Shown: piece after piece, positions 44,561 to 53,144 of the stretch
Layout of the letters: each line of letters opens with the position of its first letter
Position numbering within the stretch: the stretch's first letter is position 1
Notes under the pieces: generated by a model
The model's input: the letters and a program-made list of their open reading frames with translations, nothing else
What the model was told of the DNA's origin: nothing
Database searches by the model: none
Program-made: the position numbers and the translations under genes
NCBI GenBank assembly: GCA_963772445.1
Contig: CAVYXK010000016.1
Span: 682,001-746,000, forward strand
Reading direction: 5' to 3'
DNA: 64,000 bases
Source: CAVYXK01 sp963772445
GTDB taxonomy: Bacteria > Pseudomonadota > Alphaproteobacteria > Acetobacterales > Acetobacteraceae

Positions 44561-46326
44561 TAGACATCCCGCAGATAGCGGCCGGACTGCTGCATCTGGC
44601 GTAGAAAGCCAGCCGCGCCCTCGGCGTCCCGGCCCGACTGGTCGGCGATGATCTGCAGCAGCATGGCGTGCACGTCTTTCGCCATCGCCGTTGCGTCGCC
44701 GCAGACATAGAGCGCGGCGCCATCAGCGAGCCAGGCGAACAGTTCGTGCCGCGCCTCCCACATGCGGTGCTGGACGTAGATCTTCTCTCGTTGATCACGC
44801 GAGAATGCCACGTCCATGTGGGACAACATCCCGGAGGCGAGCCAGTCCTGCCACTCGAGCTGATAGAGGAAGTCGTGCGTGAACTGGCGTGCACCGAAGA
44901 ACAGCCAGCTCTTCCCACGCGCGCCACGCGCCTCGCGCTGCTGCAGGAAAGCGCGGAATGGTGCCACACCGGTGCCGGGCCCGATCATGATGATCGGGCG
45001 GTCCGGGTCGGTTGGAAGACGGAAATGCGGGTTCGGCTTCAGAAACAGCTTCATGCTGTCGCCCGTCGCGCGCCGTTCCGCGACATCGACCGAAGCGACT
45101 CCCTTGCGGCGTCGGCCGTAACTCTGCCATCGCACCGCGGCGATCAGGAGGTGCGCGTCCTCCCCCACCGCGGCACGGCTGGAAGCGAGCGAGAAATAGC
45201 GAGGCGGCAGCGGACGCAGAAGGCTCAAGAGCTGCTCCGGCGCCAGCCGGGGTGACGCCATGGCCAACAGGTCGATGAGTTGGCGATCGCGGATGAACGC
45301 CGCTGCGCGCGCGGAATCAGAAGCGATGCCGGCGAGCTCCCGATCGCCGGTTAGCGTCGCATAGGCGCCCATCTGATCGGGCGAGAGCGTGGTGATATCG
45401 TGCCGGTCGATCAGCACTGCACGCAACTCGTCATCGCCGGCAAGACCGGTGGCGACCAGCACCTCCTCCACCAGCGCCGGGTCGTTCCGCGGAAGGAAGC
45501 CCAGCGAGTCACCCGGTTCGTAGGCGACACCCGATCCTGCAAGCGACAGTTCCAGATGCCAGGTCTCGGTTGTGGACCGGCTGCTGTTGAGGTTGATCCG
45601 TTCAATGATCTCGGCCTCGAAGGGGCGGGTGCGGCTGAAGGCACCGCCTTCCTCGGCCGGGGTACGGGCAAAATCGACATGGATGACCGCTGCCCCCGGC
45701 ACCGGCGGCGCGAGGGCGGCAAGGCTTGCGTCGATCCACGCCTTTGCCTGACCCTCGTAATCCAGGTCGCACTCAACGCGCGGAGCGATGCGATACCCAC
45801 CGAGCGCTGCGAGCCGCTCGTCGATGACCCGGCCGGTTTCGCAGAACCGCGCATACGCCCGATCGCCGAGCGCCAGCACAGCGTAGCGCAGCTCCGGAAG
45901 GTGCGGCGCGCCGTCAGCCATCAGCGCCGCCATGAACGGCTCGGCGCGTTGCGGCGGATCTCCCTCGCCCCAGGTCGAGGCGATCACCAGCAGGTTCGCG
46001 GCATCGGCAATCTGCCCGGGCGTGGTGTCCGCCATGTCCAGTGCCTTGGCGGCAAAGCCCATGCGGGCAGCAACCTTGCGCGCGGCGCCGGCCAGCGCCT
46101 CGGCGTTGCCCGATTCGGTGGCGTAGAGGATGGTCAGCTTCGGCTTCGGCGCGGCAGGAGCGGCGGGCATCGCCGCCATGGCTTGCCGTCCCGCGGTTGC
46201 CGCGTGGAAGCCGGCGACGTAGCCGCCGAGCCATTGCAGTTGCTCGGGACTGGCCTCGCGCAACAACCGGTCGAGTTGATCGAGCTGGTCCTCGGCGAAC
46301 GGCGCCGCGGCGGGAAGGGCTGCCAT
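44557..46326 (-). CDS. cysJ: NADPH-sulfite reductase flavoprotein (alpha subunit)
   Basis: This 589-residue diflavin reductase carries electrons from NADPH via FAD and FMN to CysI. Order: an N-terminal helix; a flavodoxin-like FMN domain (about 68-205: LYATESGNAEALA, ASTWGEGDPP, ALGDRAYARFCETG); an FAD domain (RYFSLASS); and an NADPH domain (IGPGTGVAPFRAFLQQ, FFGARQ, YVCGDATAMAKDV) with the typical end GRYLRDVY. It lies 13 bp after the end of cobA and overlaps cysH by 4 nt. Confidence 0.94.
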   Translation of the reverse strand: MAALPAAAPFAEDQLDQLDRLLREASPEQLQWLGGYVAGFHAATAGRQAMAAMPAAPAAPKPKLTILYATESGNAEALAGAARKVAARMGFAAKALDMADTTPGQIADAANLLVIASTWGEGDPPQRAEPFMAALMADGAPHLPELRYAVLALGDRAYARFCETGRVIDERLAALGGYRIAPRVECDLDYEGQAKAWIDASLAALAPPVPGAAVIHVDFARTPAEEGGAFSRTRPFEAEIIERINLNSSRSTTETWHLELSLAGSGVAYEPGDSLGFLPRNDPALVEEVLVATGLAGDDELRAVLIDRHDITTLSPDQMGAYATLTGDRELAGIASDSARAAAFIRDRQLIDLLAMASPRLAPEQLLSLLRPLPPRYFSLASSRAAVGEDAHLLIAAVRWQSYGRRRKGVASVDVAERRATGDSMKLFLKPNPHFRLPTDPDRPIIMIGPGTGVAPFRAFLQQREARGARGKSWLFFGARQFTHDFLYQLEWQDWLASGMLSHMDVAFSRDQREKIYVQHRMWEARHELFAWLADGAALYVCGDATAMAKDVHAMLLQIIADQSGRDAEGAAGFLRQMQQSGRYLRDVY

Positions 46327-46339
46327 CGGATCGGTCTCC

Positions 46340-47189
46340 CTAGGCGGTTGCGAGGCTTGGTTCAGGCATCGTCGCGGCAGTCATCGGCGCAGCCTGCTGC
46401 AGGGGCGTAAGCACCTCGCGCAGCGCCAGCACGGGGCCGACGACGATCAGCGTCGGCGCTCGCCGCGGCAGGCCTGACGCGACGACGCCGGCCGTGGAGC
46501 AGCGAGGCGAGGAGGACGCGCTGGCGTGCCGTGGTTGCATCCGAGACGAACGCGACCGCTTCGTCGGGGGATCGTCCGGCGGCAATCAACCGAGCCGCGA
46601 TAGGTCCCGCCTGGCGCAGGCCCATGTAGAACACCAGCACGTCGGCCCCTCGCGACAGCGCAGCAAAATCGAGCCCCTCCGGCAGGCCGCCTCGGGAATC
46701 GTGGCCGGTGGCAAACGCAACGCTGCGGGCAAGAGCGCGGTGGGTGAGCGGGATGCCTGCGCTGGCGGTGCCGCCGATGCCGGCGCTGACCCCGGGCACG
46801 ATACGGAACGGCACGCCGGCGGCGGCGAGCGCCATCGCCTCCTCGCCGCCGCGGCCGAACACCAGCGGGTCGCCACCTTTCAGACGCAGCACGCGCAATC
46901 CCTGGTGCGCCAACCCGATCAGCCGTGCGTTGATCCGAAGCTGTGGCGTGCGCGTGCCGCCCGCCCGCTTGCCCACGGCAATGCGATGCGGCGTGGCGAC
47001 GAGTGCCAGGATCTCGGCCGGCACCAGTGCGTCGTGCAGCACCACGTCGGCCGTCGCCAAAGCATGCGCCGCGTGCAGAGTCAGCAACCCCGGATCGCCC
47101 GGCCCGACTCCGACTAGCCACACCGAGCCCGGCGTGAAGTCCGGCGCGACCAGTCGGGCGGCCGCGCGGGCGAGGGCTGGCCCGCTCAC
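46340..47189 (-). pseudogene. cobA: Uroporphyrinogen-III C-methyltransferase (siroheme branch), 3' frameshift
   Basis: The GTG start at 47189 overlaps the upstream stop by 4 nt (GTGA). The tetrapyrrole methylase motifs are present: VWLVGVGPGDPGLLTLHA, VLHDALVP, VGKRAGGTRTPQ, LRLKGGDPLVFGRGGEE, VPGVSAGIGGTASAGIPLTH and FYMGLRQ. Near 46498 a one-base shift is needed to keep the normal end, which reads STAGVVASGLPRRAPTLIVV, then GPVLALREVL, and stops at 46340. As read, the product has a wrong tail of about 45 residues. The enzyme makes precorrin-2, the siroheme precursor needed by CysI, so it should be functional; the shift may be an error. Confidence 0.85.
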
Positions 47190-47785
47190 CGCAGCCACCC
47201 CGCTTCCTCGATCGTTGCCGCGGTGCGTCGGGCGAGTTCCGGAGGGGCATGTCCCTCGGCGCGCCAGCGGCGGCGCGCCGTTCCAAGTTGCGCCAGATGC
47301 AGGGCCCATTCGGGACCGAACTGGGCACTCAGCCATTCGCGGATACGCCCCGCCAGACCCGGGCTCTGTCCCCCGGTAGAGACCGTCAGCAGCAGGTCGC
47401 CGCGCCGTAGCTCCGCGACGCTATGGAAATCGCAGAGCTCAGGCCGGTCCTCGACATTGACCAGCACGCCGGCACGCTGAGCGGAGGCGGCAAGCATCGC
47501 CGCCAATTCGGGGGGCAGGCCGGTAATCCAGAGCAGGTCCAGCGCCAGCAGCGTCGCTGGAGCGGGCAAGCTCGGGACCGGCTGATCGCAGAAGCGGAGA
47601 ATGTCGGCGGCGCCGCCCTCGCGCAGCAGCCGCTCACGGCGCGCGGCCGCGGGGCCATGACCGGCGAGGCCGATTGTCAGGCGCTCCGGCGCGAGTGCAA
47701 CCGGGATCATTGGCCTTGTCGGCCGGATGGCGGGGCGGCGGCGGGTCGGATCGGCACGCTGAGCGCTCGGAAGAGATGACCCCAT
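47186..47785 (-). CDS. Precorrin-2 dehydrogenase / sirohydrochlorin ferrochelatase (CysG N-domain, Met8-like)
   Basis: The protein has about 200 residues from the ATG at 47785; the conserved part begins at the ATG 47710 (MIPVALAPERLTIGLAGHG), so the start is uncertain. It has the NAD-binding GLAGHGPAAARRERLL loop, VLVNVEDRPELCDFHS and LLLTVSTGGQSPGLAGRIREWL, the core of siroheme synthase N-terminal domains. It oxidises precorrin-2 and inserts iron. It is first in the operon (this gene, cobA, cysJ, cysH, cysI). The usual G-x-G-x-x-A loop is somewhat altered (GHGPAA). Confidence 0.82.
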   Translation of the reverse strand: MGSSLPSAQRADPTRRRPAIRPTRPMIPVALAPERLTIGLAGHGPAAARRERLLREGGAADILRFCDQPVPSLPAPATLLALDLLWITGLPPELAAMLAASAQRAGVLVNVEDRPELCDFHSVAELRRGDLLLTVSTGGQSPGLAGRIREWLSAQFGPEWALHLAQLGTARRRWRAEGHAPPELARRTAATIEEAGWLR

Positions 47786-47787
47786 AT

Positions 47788-47806
47788 AGAGAAGGAATTT
47801 TTCTCT
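47788..47806 (-). promoter_or_regulatory. Inverted repeat before the sulfite-reductase operon
   Basis: AGAGAA-N7-TTCTCT lies 2 bp upstream of the ATG at 47785 and about 80 bp before the alternative start at 47710. It could be an operator or a leader hairpin for the siroheme/cys operon. A second hairpin (TCTCCTG/CAGGAGA, 47875-47894) lies further upstream. Confidence 0.35.
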
Positions 47807-48057
47807 GCTAGGCAATAGGGCGGGCGAAAAAGCGAAATCCTTCTACCTTCCTACAAAGGGCGTCGTATTGCTTTTCTCCTGGGAGATCAGGAGAGAATAC
47901 TCGGGGAGCCTGACCTCCCGACAGCACCCCCATGGGGCACTGAACATGCTCCGTCGTGCCGGTGGAAATGTCGGAGGCGGAATTTCGACGACAGACGCTT
48001 GGCACGGCTTAACAGTCTGTATTAGCTGGTCCGCACCCGAGATTAAGGTAGGCGTTT

Positions 48058-48534
48058 ATGGCAGCAAGTCCAAAGCGGTCGCCGAAAAGACGCGGCACAG
48101 CGACAACTGGCGGAAGCTCCGCGCCTCGTAAGCCGGCACGTCTGCAAAAGAAGGCGTACCGGCAAAGCAAGACGCAGGCCCGGCCCAGCGCATCAGTTAA
48201 GGAAACGATGCAGAAGCCTGCGCGCGGGCGGCCTCTGACACGTCGAAAAACCGCAGGCGTCCGTGGCGCCGGCCAGATGGACGCTGTCGTGGCGGCGCAG
48301 CTCGAGGCGATTGCTCATGGCCTGGAGCAGGTCAGCGACATGCGTGCCGAATTGGAAGAGATGCGAACCATCGTCGAGGAGCTTGCTCAGAACGTTGCGG
48401 CACTGGTCGCCAACAGCCCGGGGCAGGAGCGCGGTCTTGACCAACCCGCGATGACTGTGACCGAAGAAGTCCTTATCGTCGACACGTATGACAGAGACGA
48501 AGAGGCGCCGCCGTTTAAGTCCACACAGGACTGA
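48058..48534 (+). CDS. Basic, Lys/Arg-rich protein with C-terminal coiled coil
   Basis: This 158-residue protein belongs to no family I can name. Residues 1-72 are strongly basic and unstructured (SPKRSPKRR-like and KPARLQKKAYRQ stretches), like histone-H1-type tails. Residues 75-125 form a likely coiled coil (LEAIAHGLEQVSDMRAELEE and on). The acidic tail ends APPFKSTQD. An HU gene follows 68 bp later and a cold-shock gene after that, so a nucleic-acid-binding or nucleoid role is plausible inference. Confidence 0.55.
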   Translation: MAASPKRSPKRRGTATTGGSSAPRKPARLQKKAYRQSKTQARPSASVKETMQKPARGRPLTRRKTAGVRGAGQMDAVVAAQLEAIAHGLEQVSDMRAELEEMRTIVEELAQNVAALVANSPGQERGLDQPAMTVTEEVLIVDTYDRDEEAPPFKSTQD

Positions 48535-48602
48535 GCGGCAGCAGGTGACGGCCTCGTCGGCGTGCACCGTAGATGCCAGCCCATCGGAGAAAAGGAGATC
48601 GC

Positions 48603-48920
48603 ATGAACACGGCCGATTTGATCGAGCGCGTCGCTGCCGAACACGGCGTCGCCAAGGAACACACCAAGAAGATTCTCGACAGCGCGCTCGCCGCCATCGC
48701 CGCTGCGGCCAGCGCTGGTGAAGAAGTAACGCTGGCCGGCTTCGGCCGCTTCAAGGTAACCGACCGGGCCGAGCGCCAGGGTCGTAATCCCGCCACCGGC
48801 GAGACAATCACCATTGCCGCCTCAAAGAAGCTCGCCTTTACCGCGGCCAAGAATATCCGAGATGCCTTGAATGCCGGCGGGCCGGCGGCCAGTAGCACAT
48901 CAGCGCAGGTGGAAGCATGA
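48603..48920 (+). CDS. HU-family DNA-binding protein
   Basis: The protein has 105 residues from the ATG at 48603 (AAAGGAGA 5 bp upstream). It has the HU/IHF fold: an N-terminal helical dimerisation part (MNTADLIERVAAEHGVAKEH), the beta-arm signature EEVTLAGFGRFKV, and the DNA-contacting arm RQGRNPATGETITI. A 15-residue Ala/Ser tail exceeds the usual 90. It bends and compacts DNA as a dimer. Confidence 0.92.
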   Translation: MNTADLIERVAAEHGVAKEHTKKILDSALAAIAAAASAGEEVTLAGFGRFKVTDRAERQGRNPATGETITIAASKKLAFTAAKNIRDALNAGGPAASSTSAQVEA

Positions 48921-48986
48921 GCAGCACGGAGCTGTTGCTGGCGACCTTGTTCTCGTAATCAAAAAGACACCAGGGAGATGTCCGAT

Positions 48987-49193
48987 ATGCCGACCGGAAT
49001 CGTAAAATGGTTCAACTCCGCCAAGGGATACGGTTTCATCCAGCCTGAAGCCGGCGGCCCGGACGTCTTCGTCCACATCTCAGCCGTGCAGCAGGCTGGC
49101 TTGCAACAGCTCAACGACGGCCAGCGAGTCAGCTTCGATATCGAGCCGGATCGCCGGGGCAAGACGTCGGCCACCAACCTCAAGGCGATCTGA
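48987..49193 (+). CDS. Cold-shock protein (CspA family)
   Basis: The protein has 68 residues from the ATG at 48987 (GGGAG 9 bp upstream); an ATG at 48978 would add three. The cold-shock domain is complete, with RNP1 KGYGFIQ and RNP2 VFVHIS motifs for single-stranded RNA/DNA binding. Members act as RNA chaperones. It follows HU in the same direction. Confidence 0.94.
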   Translation: MPTGIVKWFNSAKGYGFIQPEAGGPDVFVHISAVQQAGLQQLNDGQRVSFDIEPDRRGKTSATNLKAI

Positions 49194-50175
49194 CCAGGTT
49201 GCCCGTCGTACTGCATCCGCCGCCAGCTACTCAAGGATGCCGACGACTATCAGTACCACATCCAACGCACTGGCGGTGGTGAGCAGCACCTTGTCTGTGA
49301 GGCCCAGTTTCGATCCGAAGTCACCGGCGCCGCGGCAATTGAGCCGTCCAGGGCGCGTCGGCGGATCATCGCGGCGGGTCCGCTGATTGCAGAGCGACAT
49401 CGAAACGTGGGAGAGCCGTTGCGTCGAATGGCTCAAGGCCGACGCCCTCCAGGCTGCGGCCCTGGCCGCTGCACCGGCTCCACAAGATGAAGGAAGAAGC
49501 GCAGCGCGGCCGTTGGCTGCAACCAAAATGCGAGCGTGCACAGCGCCGGCATAGCCCTGCGCTGTCGCCTACGCACTCCGGATATCCACGGAACGGATCG
49601 GGACCTCGTGGAAAAGGGGTTCACACGGAGCGCCACGGAGGATCGCACGGAGCACCACGGAGGTGTTACAGCGTCCAGCACGACGAACTCGGTGGCGCTC
49701 CGTGGACTCTCCGCGGCCCTTGTGTGAACCCGTTCGCACACAGGCGACCGCCGTAGGCGCTGTCGTGCCGGATCGCACCGATCTCTGCGCGTGATGCCTC
49801 GGCAAGATTGTCAACCAAATCAGCAGATTCCCAGCGTCTTGGCAGATTCTTCGCGTGCCGCGGGTTTTGGGGGTTAGCAATGCAGAACGCGCGTGCAAGA
49901 AGGTCGCCCGCTATGCCCCGACCGCCTCGGCGGAACCAAGCGCAGCCGGAAGTGCTTCCAGCCCCTCCCGGCGCGCAATGGCTGACAGTGCCGTCCACGC
50001 ATCCGGCGAGAGCGTGCACTGCTCGCGGAGATCGGGTTGATCATCAGCGCCCGTAATCCGACAGGTGGCGGTGGAATGCTTTCCCTCCGCGCTGCGGGAG
50101 GTGGGGTGCGGGCCGCGAATCGCCGCCGCATCTTCGAGCGGTGTGAGTGTCCGTCCGAGGCAGCAACCGGCCCGG
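49194..50175. other. Gene-poor interval with palindromic repeat module A
   Basis: I find no gene I can defend. A plus-strand frame at about 49197-49495 is open but has no recognisable domain. From 49498 the DNA shares a module with 52046-52290. Confidence 0.5.
49498..49860. repeat. Non-coding repeat module A
   Basis: Blocks in order also found at 52046-52290: GCGCGGCC with GCAACCAAAA; a palindrome opening GGGTTCACACGGAG and closing GTGTGAACCC (49617-49732) with inner CCACGGAG and CTCCGTGG units; then a tail with AAATCAGC, GATTCCC and CTTGGC (49799-49860). Module A has two extra stretches of about 60 bp. Confidence 0.7.
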
Positions 50176-51006
50176 TCACTCCGCTCGGTGCAGCAGGCAC
50201 TGGATCACGCTTGTGCGGCGATGCGCCAGACTGTCGGCACTGTTGCGCATCACTTCGCGAAACCGATCGCCGAGCAGCACGTGCAGCCCCAAGCGCGGCG
50301 GCCCCTCGGTCTGAATGCGCCGCCGTGCCTCCTCCTGGAAGGCGATCGCCTCGTCGGTCGCGTCGCGAAATGTCACAATGTCGAACCCGGCCGCAGCAAT
50401 GTCGGCACGAATTTCCTCCGGCGCCGCCAGGAAGCTCGCTTCCGCCACGCTCGCCCATGGTTGCGGATAGGTCGGCGGCCCGTTCAGCCCAAGGGCGATC
50501 TGGTCCACCGCGAACATGCCGCCGGGGCGCAGGACACGAAAAGCCTCTCGATAGAACCGCTGCTTATCGGCGATATTCATCAGCACGTTCTGGGAATACG
50601 CCCGATCGAAGCTGTCATCAGGAAATGGCAGATCGGTTGCAGTGCCGTGCACGATCCGTACCTGATCGCTCATACCGCAGGCGAGGGTCAGCGTTTCGGC
50701 CGCGTCGCAGAATGCCTGGGTCAGGTCGATGCCTGTGACATGGCAGCCGAAATGCGCGGCTGTCCATCGCGCCGGCCCACCAATGCCGCTGCCGATGTCC
50801 AGCAGCCGGTCGCCGGCTTGTGGCGCGAGGCGAGCAGCTAACGCCTCGGTCGCTGCCACGCTGCGGCCGTGGAAATGGTCGAGCGGGGCCAGTGAATCCG
50901 GTGTGATCGGCGTATCGGGTCCATACGCTTCGCGCAGCGCTGTGAGGATTCGGTCGGCGATAGCATCGCTCGCATAGTGACGCTCGACCACTGCCCGCGT
51001 GCTCAT
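50176..51006 (-). CDS. Class I SAM-dependent methyltransferase
   Basis: The protein has 276 residues. The SAM-binding motif I is LLDIGSGIGGPARW (about residues 88-101), the acidic loop GIDLTQAF follows, then DLPFPDDSFDRAYSQNVLMN and FRVLRPGGMFAVDQIA. This is the UbiE/sarcosine-dimethylglycine-methyltransferase-like type that acts on small molecules. No gene partner indicates a substrate. The ATG at 51006 is at the end of a clean leader. Confidence 0.87.
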   Translation of the reverse strand: MSTRAVVERHYASDAIADRILTALREAYGPDTPITPDSLAPLDHFHGRSVAATEALAARLAPQAGDRLLDIGSGIGGPARWTAAHFGCHVTGIDLTQAFCDAAETLTLACGMSDQVRIVHGTATDLPFPDDSFDRAYSQNVLMNIADKQRFYREAFRVLRPGGMFAVDQIALGLNGPPTYPQPWASVAEASFLAAPEEIRADIAAAGFDIVTFRDATDEAIAFQEEARRRIQTEGPPRLGLHVLLGDRFREVMRNSADSLAHRRTSVIQCLLHRAE

Positions 51007-51167
51007 CCGACAGTCCCTCCGGGGTTGCAGACCAGGCTTTTATCCCGGTTTGCTTCAATCCGCACCGACGGCCATATTTCCTGATTGCTGGCCATCAAGG
51101 CTAGGCTCTCCGTTCCGGCTGTTCACGGTCACTGCGGTCACCAGCAACTGAACTGAACGGTGATGAG

Positions 51168-51518
51168 ATGCTCCAAGGCATCAGCGCGATCACGCTGGCA
51201 ACACACAACATGGCGCGCGCGGTCGCGTTCTACGAGGCGCTTGGCTTCGTGCTGAAGTTCGCCGGGCCCGAGGCGGACTTCACCAGCTTCCATGCCGGCA
51301 CCGGTTACCTGAACTTGATCCGGATGCCGGCAGAGAGGTCATGGTCTTGGTGGGGGCGCGCCATCTTCTATGTCGATGACGTTGATGCGCAGCACGCACG
51401 AGCCGTATTGGCCGGCCTCTCGCCCGCCTTCGCTCCGTGCGACGCGCCATGGGGCGAACGCTATTTCCACATCGTCGACCCTGACGGGCACGAACTCAGC
51501 TTCGCGCAGCCACTCTGA
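51168..51518 (+). CDS. VOC-family (glyoxalase-fold) protein
   Basis: The protein has 116 residues with two beta-alpha-beta-beta-beta units typical of the vicinal oxygen chelate fold: ITLATHNMARAVAFYEALGF at the start, GRAIFYVDDVDAQHARAVL in the middle, and GERYFHIVDPDGHELSFAQPL at the end. Possible metal ligands are His13 and Glu112. It could be a lyase, a dioxygenase or an antibiotic-binding protein; the sequence does not decide. It diverges from the methyltransferase. Confidence 0.85.
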   Translation: MLQGISAITLATHNMARAVAFYEALGFVLKFAGPEADFTSFHAGTGYLNLIRMPAERSWSWWGRAIFYVDDVDAQHARAVLAGLSPAFAPCDAPWGERYFHIVDPDGHELSFAQPL

Positions 51519-51521
51519 CCA

Positions 51522-51857
51522 TCATTCTTCCGAGTGACGGTCCGCCACGGTGAACCGGCCGAACGCCATGTTGTCCCGATTGTCCTGCATGAGCTTGGTG
51601 AATCCCGGAATGCTGACGAGGCCCAGCCCGCGTGGAACGCCGGTATCGGCATCAGCCTCGACATCCCCGTAGTTCGCGCCCGAGACCTTCTCCCATTTGC
51701 CCGCCGGTTTCTTGATCTCAATGTTGACCACGGTTGCCTTTAACACCATCCTGACGATAGCCTCGCCAGGTCGGGATGGCTTCGACAGGCTTGGATGGCC
51801 GCCAATGATCTTCCATCCGCTGTTCAATGCCCAGGTCGTGAGTTCTTCGCGCGTCAT
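51522..51857 (-). CDS. Hypothetical protein
   Basis: I do not recognise this 111-residue protein. It is soluble, begins MTREELTTWALNSGWKIIGG, and has a beta-rich middle (EAIVRMVLKATVVNIEIKKP, a GKWEKVSGANYGDVE stretch), which recalls small conserved proteins of unknown role. Codon use fits the surroundings. It converges with the VOC gene with 3 bp between stops. Confidence 0.55.
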   Translation of the reverse strand: MTREELTTWALNSGWKIIGGHPSLSKPSRPGEAIVRMVLKATVVNIEIKKPAGKWEKVSGANYGDVEADADTGVPRGLGLVSIPGFTKLMQDNRDNMAFGRFTVADRHSEE

Positions 51858-52045
51858 TGCTTTTGCCTCTGATGGTTTCCGCCAGCCCTGCCGCAGCCCT
51901 TGGCCAGGGCACTCCGGTCACGCCAGTTGTGGTCGCGCTTCTTGCCCGTGTCCAAGGGCATTGTAGCCAAAGGCAAGCGTGGCACGTCATGATGGCAGAC
52001 GGGATCGGACAAGAAAACGGGCGGCTCCTTGCGCACCAGATACAC

Positions 52046-52290
52046 AGAGCGCGGCCTGTGGCCGCAACCAAAAACGAGCGATGCATCGCGCGAAAGGGTT
52101 CACACGGAGCATCGCGGAGGATCGCACCGAGGACCACGGAGGTGTTACGCCGTCCAGCGACATAACGACCTCCGTGGCGCTCCGTGGATTCTCCGCGGCC
52201 CTCTGTGTGAACCCTTCATGCGGCTCCTAGGCAAAATTGTTAACTAAATCAGCGGCTTCCCGGCTCCTTGGCGGTTCGTTCGCAATTGAC
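52046..52290. repeat. Non-coding repeat module B
   Basis: This is a shorter relative of 49498-49860: GCGCGGCC and GCAACCAAAA, then a palindrome (52096-52210) opening GGGTTCACACGGAG and closing GTGTGAACCC with CCACGGAGGTGTTAC inside, then a tail with AAATCAGCGGCTTCCC. Confidence 0.7.
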
Positions 52291-52320
52291 CGGACAGTAG
52301 TGATGCCAAACAGGGACCGA

Positions 52321-52458
52321 ATGAGGGCTTATCGGTTCGGAAGGCGAGTTGGCTTGCTGGGGCTCGTGACATGCCTTTGTTCGCTTCTCGGGAGCTGCGC
52401 TAACGGCCCGCCAATCACCAATTTTTGCCGCCTACAGACAGCGGTTCGTCCGGACTGA
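52321..52458 (+). CDS. Short lipoprotein, probably truncated
   Basis: The 45 residues are almost all signal (MRAYRFGRRVGLLGLVTCLC, lipobox LGSC), then ANGPPITNFCRLQTAVRPD. The part PPITNFC resembles the start of phage o-spanin-like or related small lipoproteins. Its coding sequence runs into an IS remnant at about 52437, so the original 3' end is probably lost. No other phage gene is near. Confidence 0.35.
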   Translation: MRAYRFGRRVGLLGLVTCLCSLLGSCANGPPITNFCRLQTAVRPD

Positions 52459-52757
52459 GTTCTACTTCGAGAAGAGCGAAGCCGCGGCGAAAGCCAAAGG
52501 CGTGAAGCGCGTCTGCATCCCCAATCGCTCCAGCAAGAGCGTCGCACGAAGGCGCGAGCAGAAGAAGCGTTGGTTCCGCAATGGGCAGCGGTGGCGCGCT
52601 GGCTGCGAGGGACGCATCAGCGTGAGCAAGCGCCGGCATGGTCTGAACCGATGCCGATATCGCGGTGATGATGGAATGAAACGCTGGGTCGGCCTTGGGT
52701 GATCGCCGATAACTTGATCAATATCGGGCAAGCGATCAACAATCAGTCAGCTAAATA
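52437..52757 (+). pseudogene. ISNCY-type transposase C-terminal remnant
   Basis: One frame gives RFVRTEFYFEKSEAAAKAKG, then VKRVCIPNRSSKSVARRREQ, KRWFRNGQRWRAGCEGRISV, SKRRHGLNRCRY and MKRWVGLG. After a one-base shift near 52700 it ends VIADNLINIGQAI. This is the conserved C terminus of a transposase group often labelled ISNCY. The catalytic core upstream is missing. Confidence 0.7.
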
Positions 52758-52793
52758 GCACTACCCGCGCATTCTACCTCAGTACCTTGTACC

Positions 52794-52819
52794 GTCCCGC
52801 CGGACACCACCGGCGGGAC
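52794..52819. terminator. Perfect 10-bp stem-loop
   Basis: GTCCCGCCGG and CCGGCGGGAC enclose a 6-nt loop. It lies in the gene-free stretch between the IS remnant and the molybdenum hydroxylase gene and could terminate transcription from either side. Confidence 0.45.
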
Positions 52820-53144
52820 AAATGCTTGTGGTCAAGCCCATCACGCCGCCACCAATAAAGGTAATTTTGCGCCGGGAACTAGCTAGGACGCCGAATTACA
52901 GTAAGATCGCATATGGACACGCGGCTGGGCGGCCCACTGACGGAACGATGAGCTACACGATCTCGTGAGCGTCAGTCGACCGGCAAAATTGTGTGGCGCC
53001 TCACCCTGGACCGACGCCGGGACGCACGGATGCTCCGCGCGAGCCCGATCGACTATTCATGTATGCGGCGCCTCATAAAGACAACCGCAGCCCAAATTAC
53101 GGAAGCCGTATCACATAAAGGCATTCGTTCCTCGGCCGCACCAG
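52820..53144. other. Gene-free interval
   Basis: I see no gene or clear signal between the stem-loop at 52794-52819 and the stop of the molybdenum hydroxylase gene. Confidence 0.5.

Noticed and set aside
49197..49495. A plus-strand open frame between the cold-shock gene and module A
   Set aside because: No ribosome-binding site, no recognisable domain, and an ending in low-complexity Arg/Pro sequence.
52321..52458. Prophage
   Set aside because: Only a short spanin-like lipoprotein start is present; no other phage structural, lysis or integrase gene is near.
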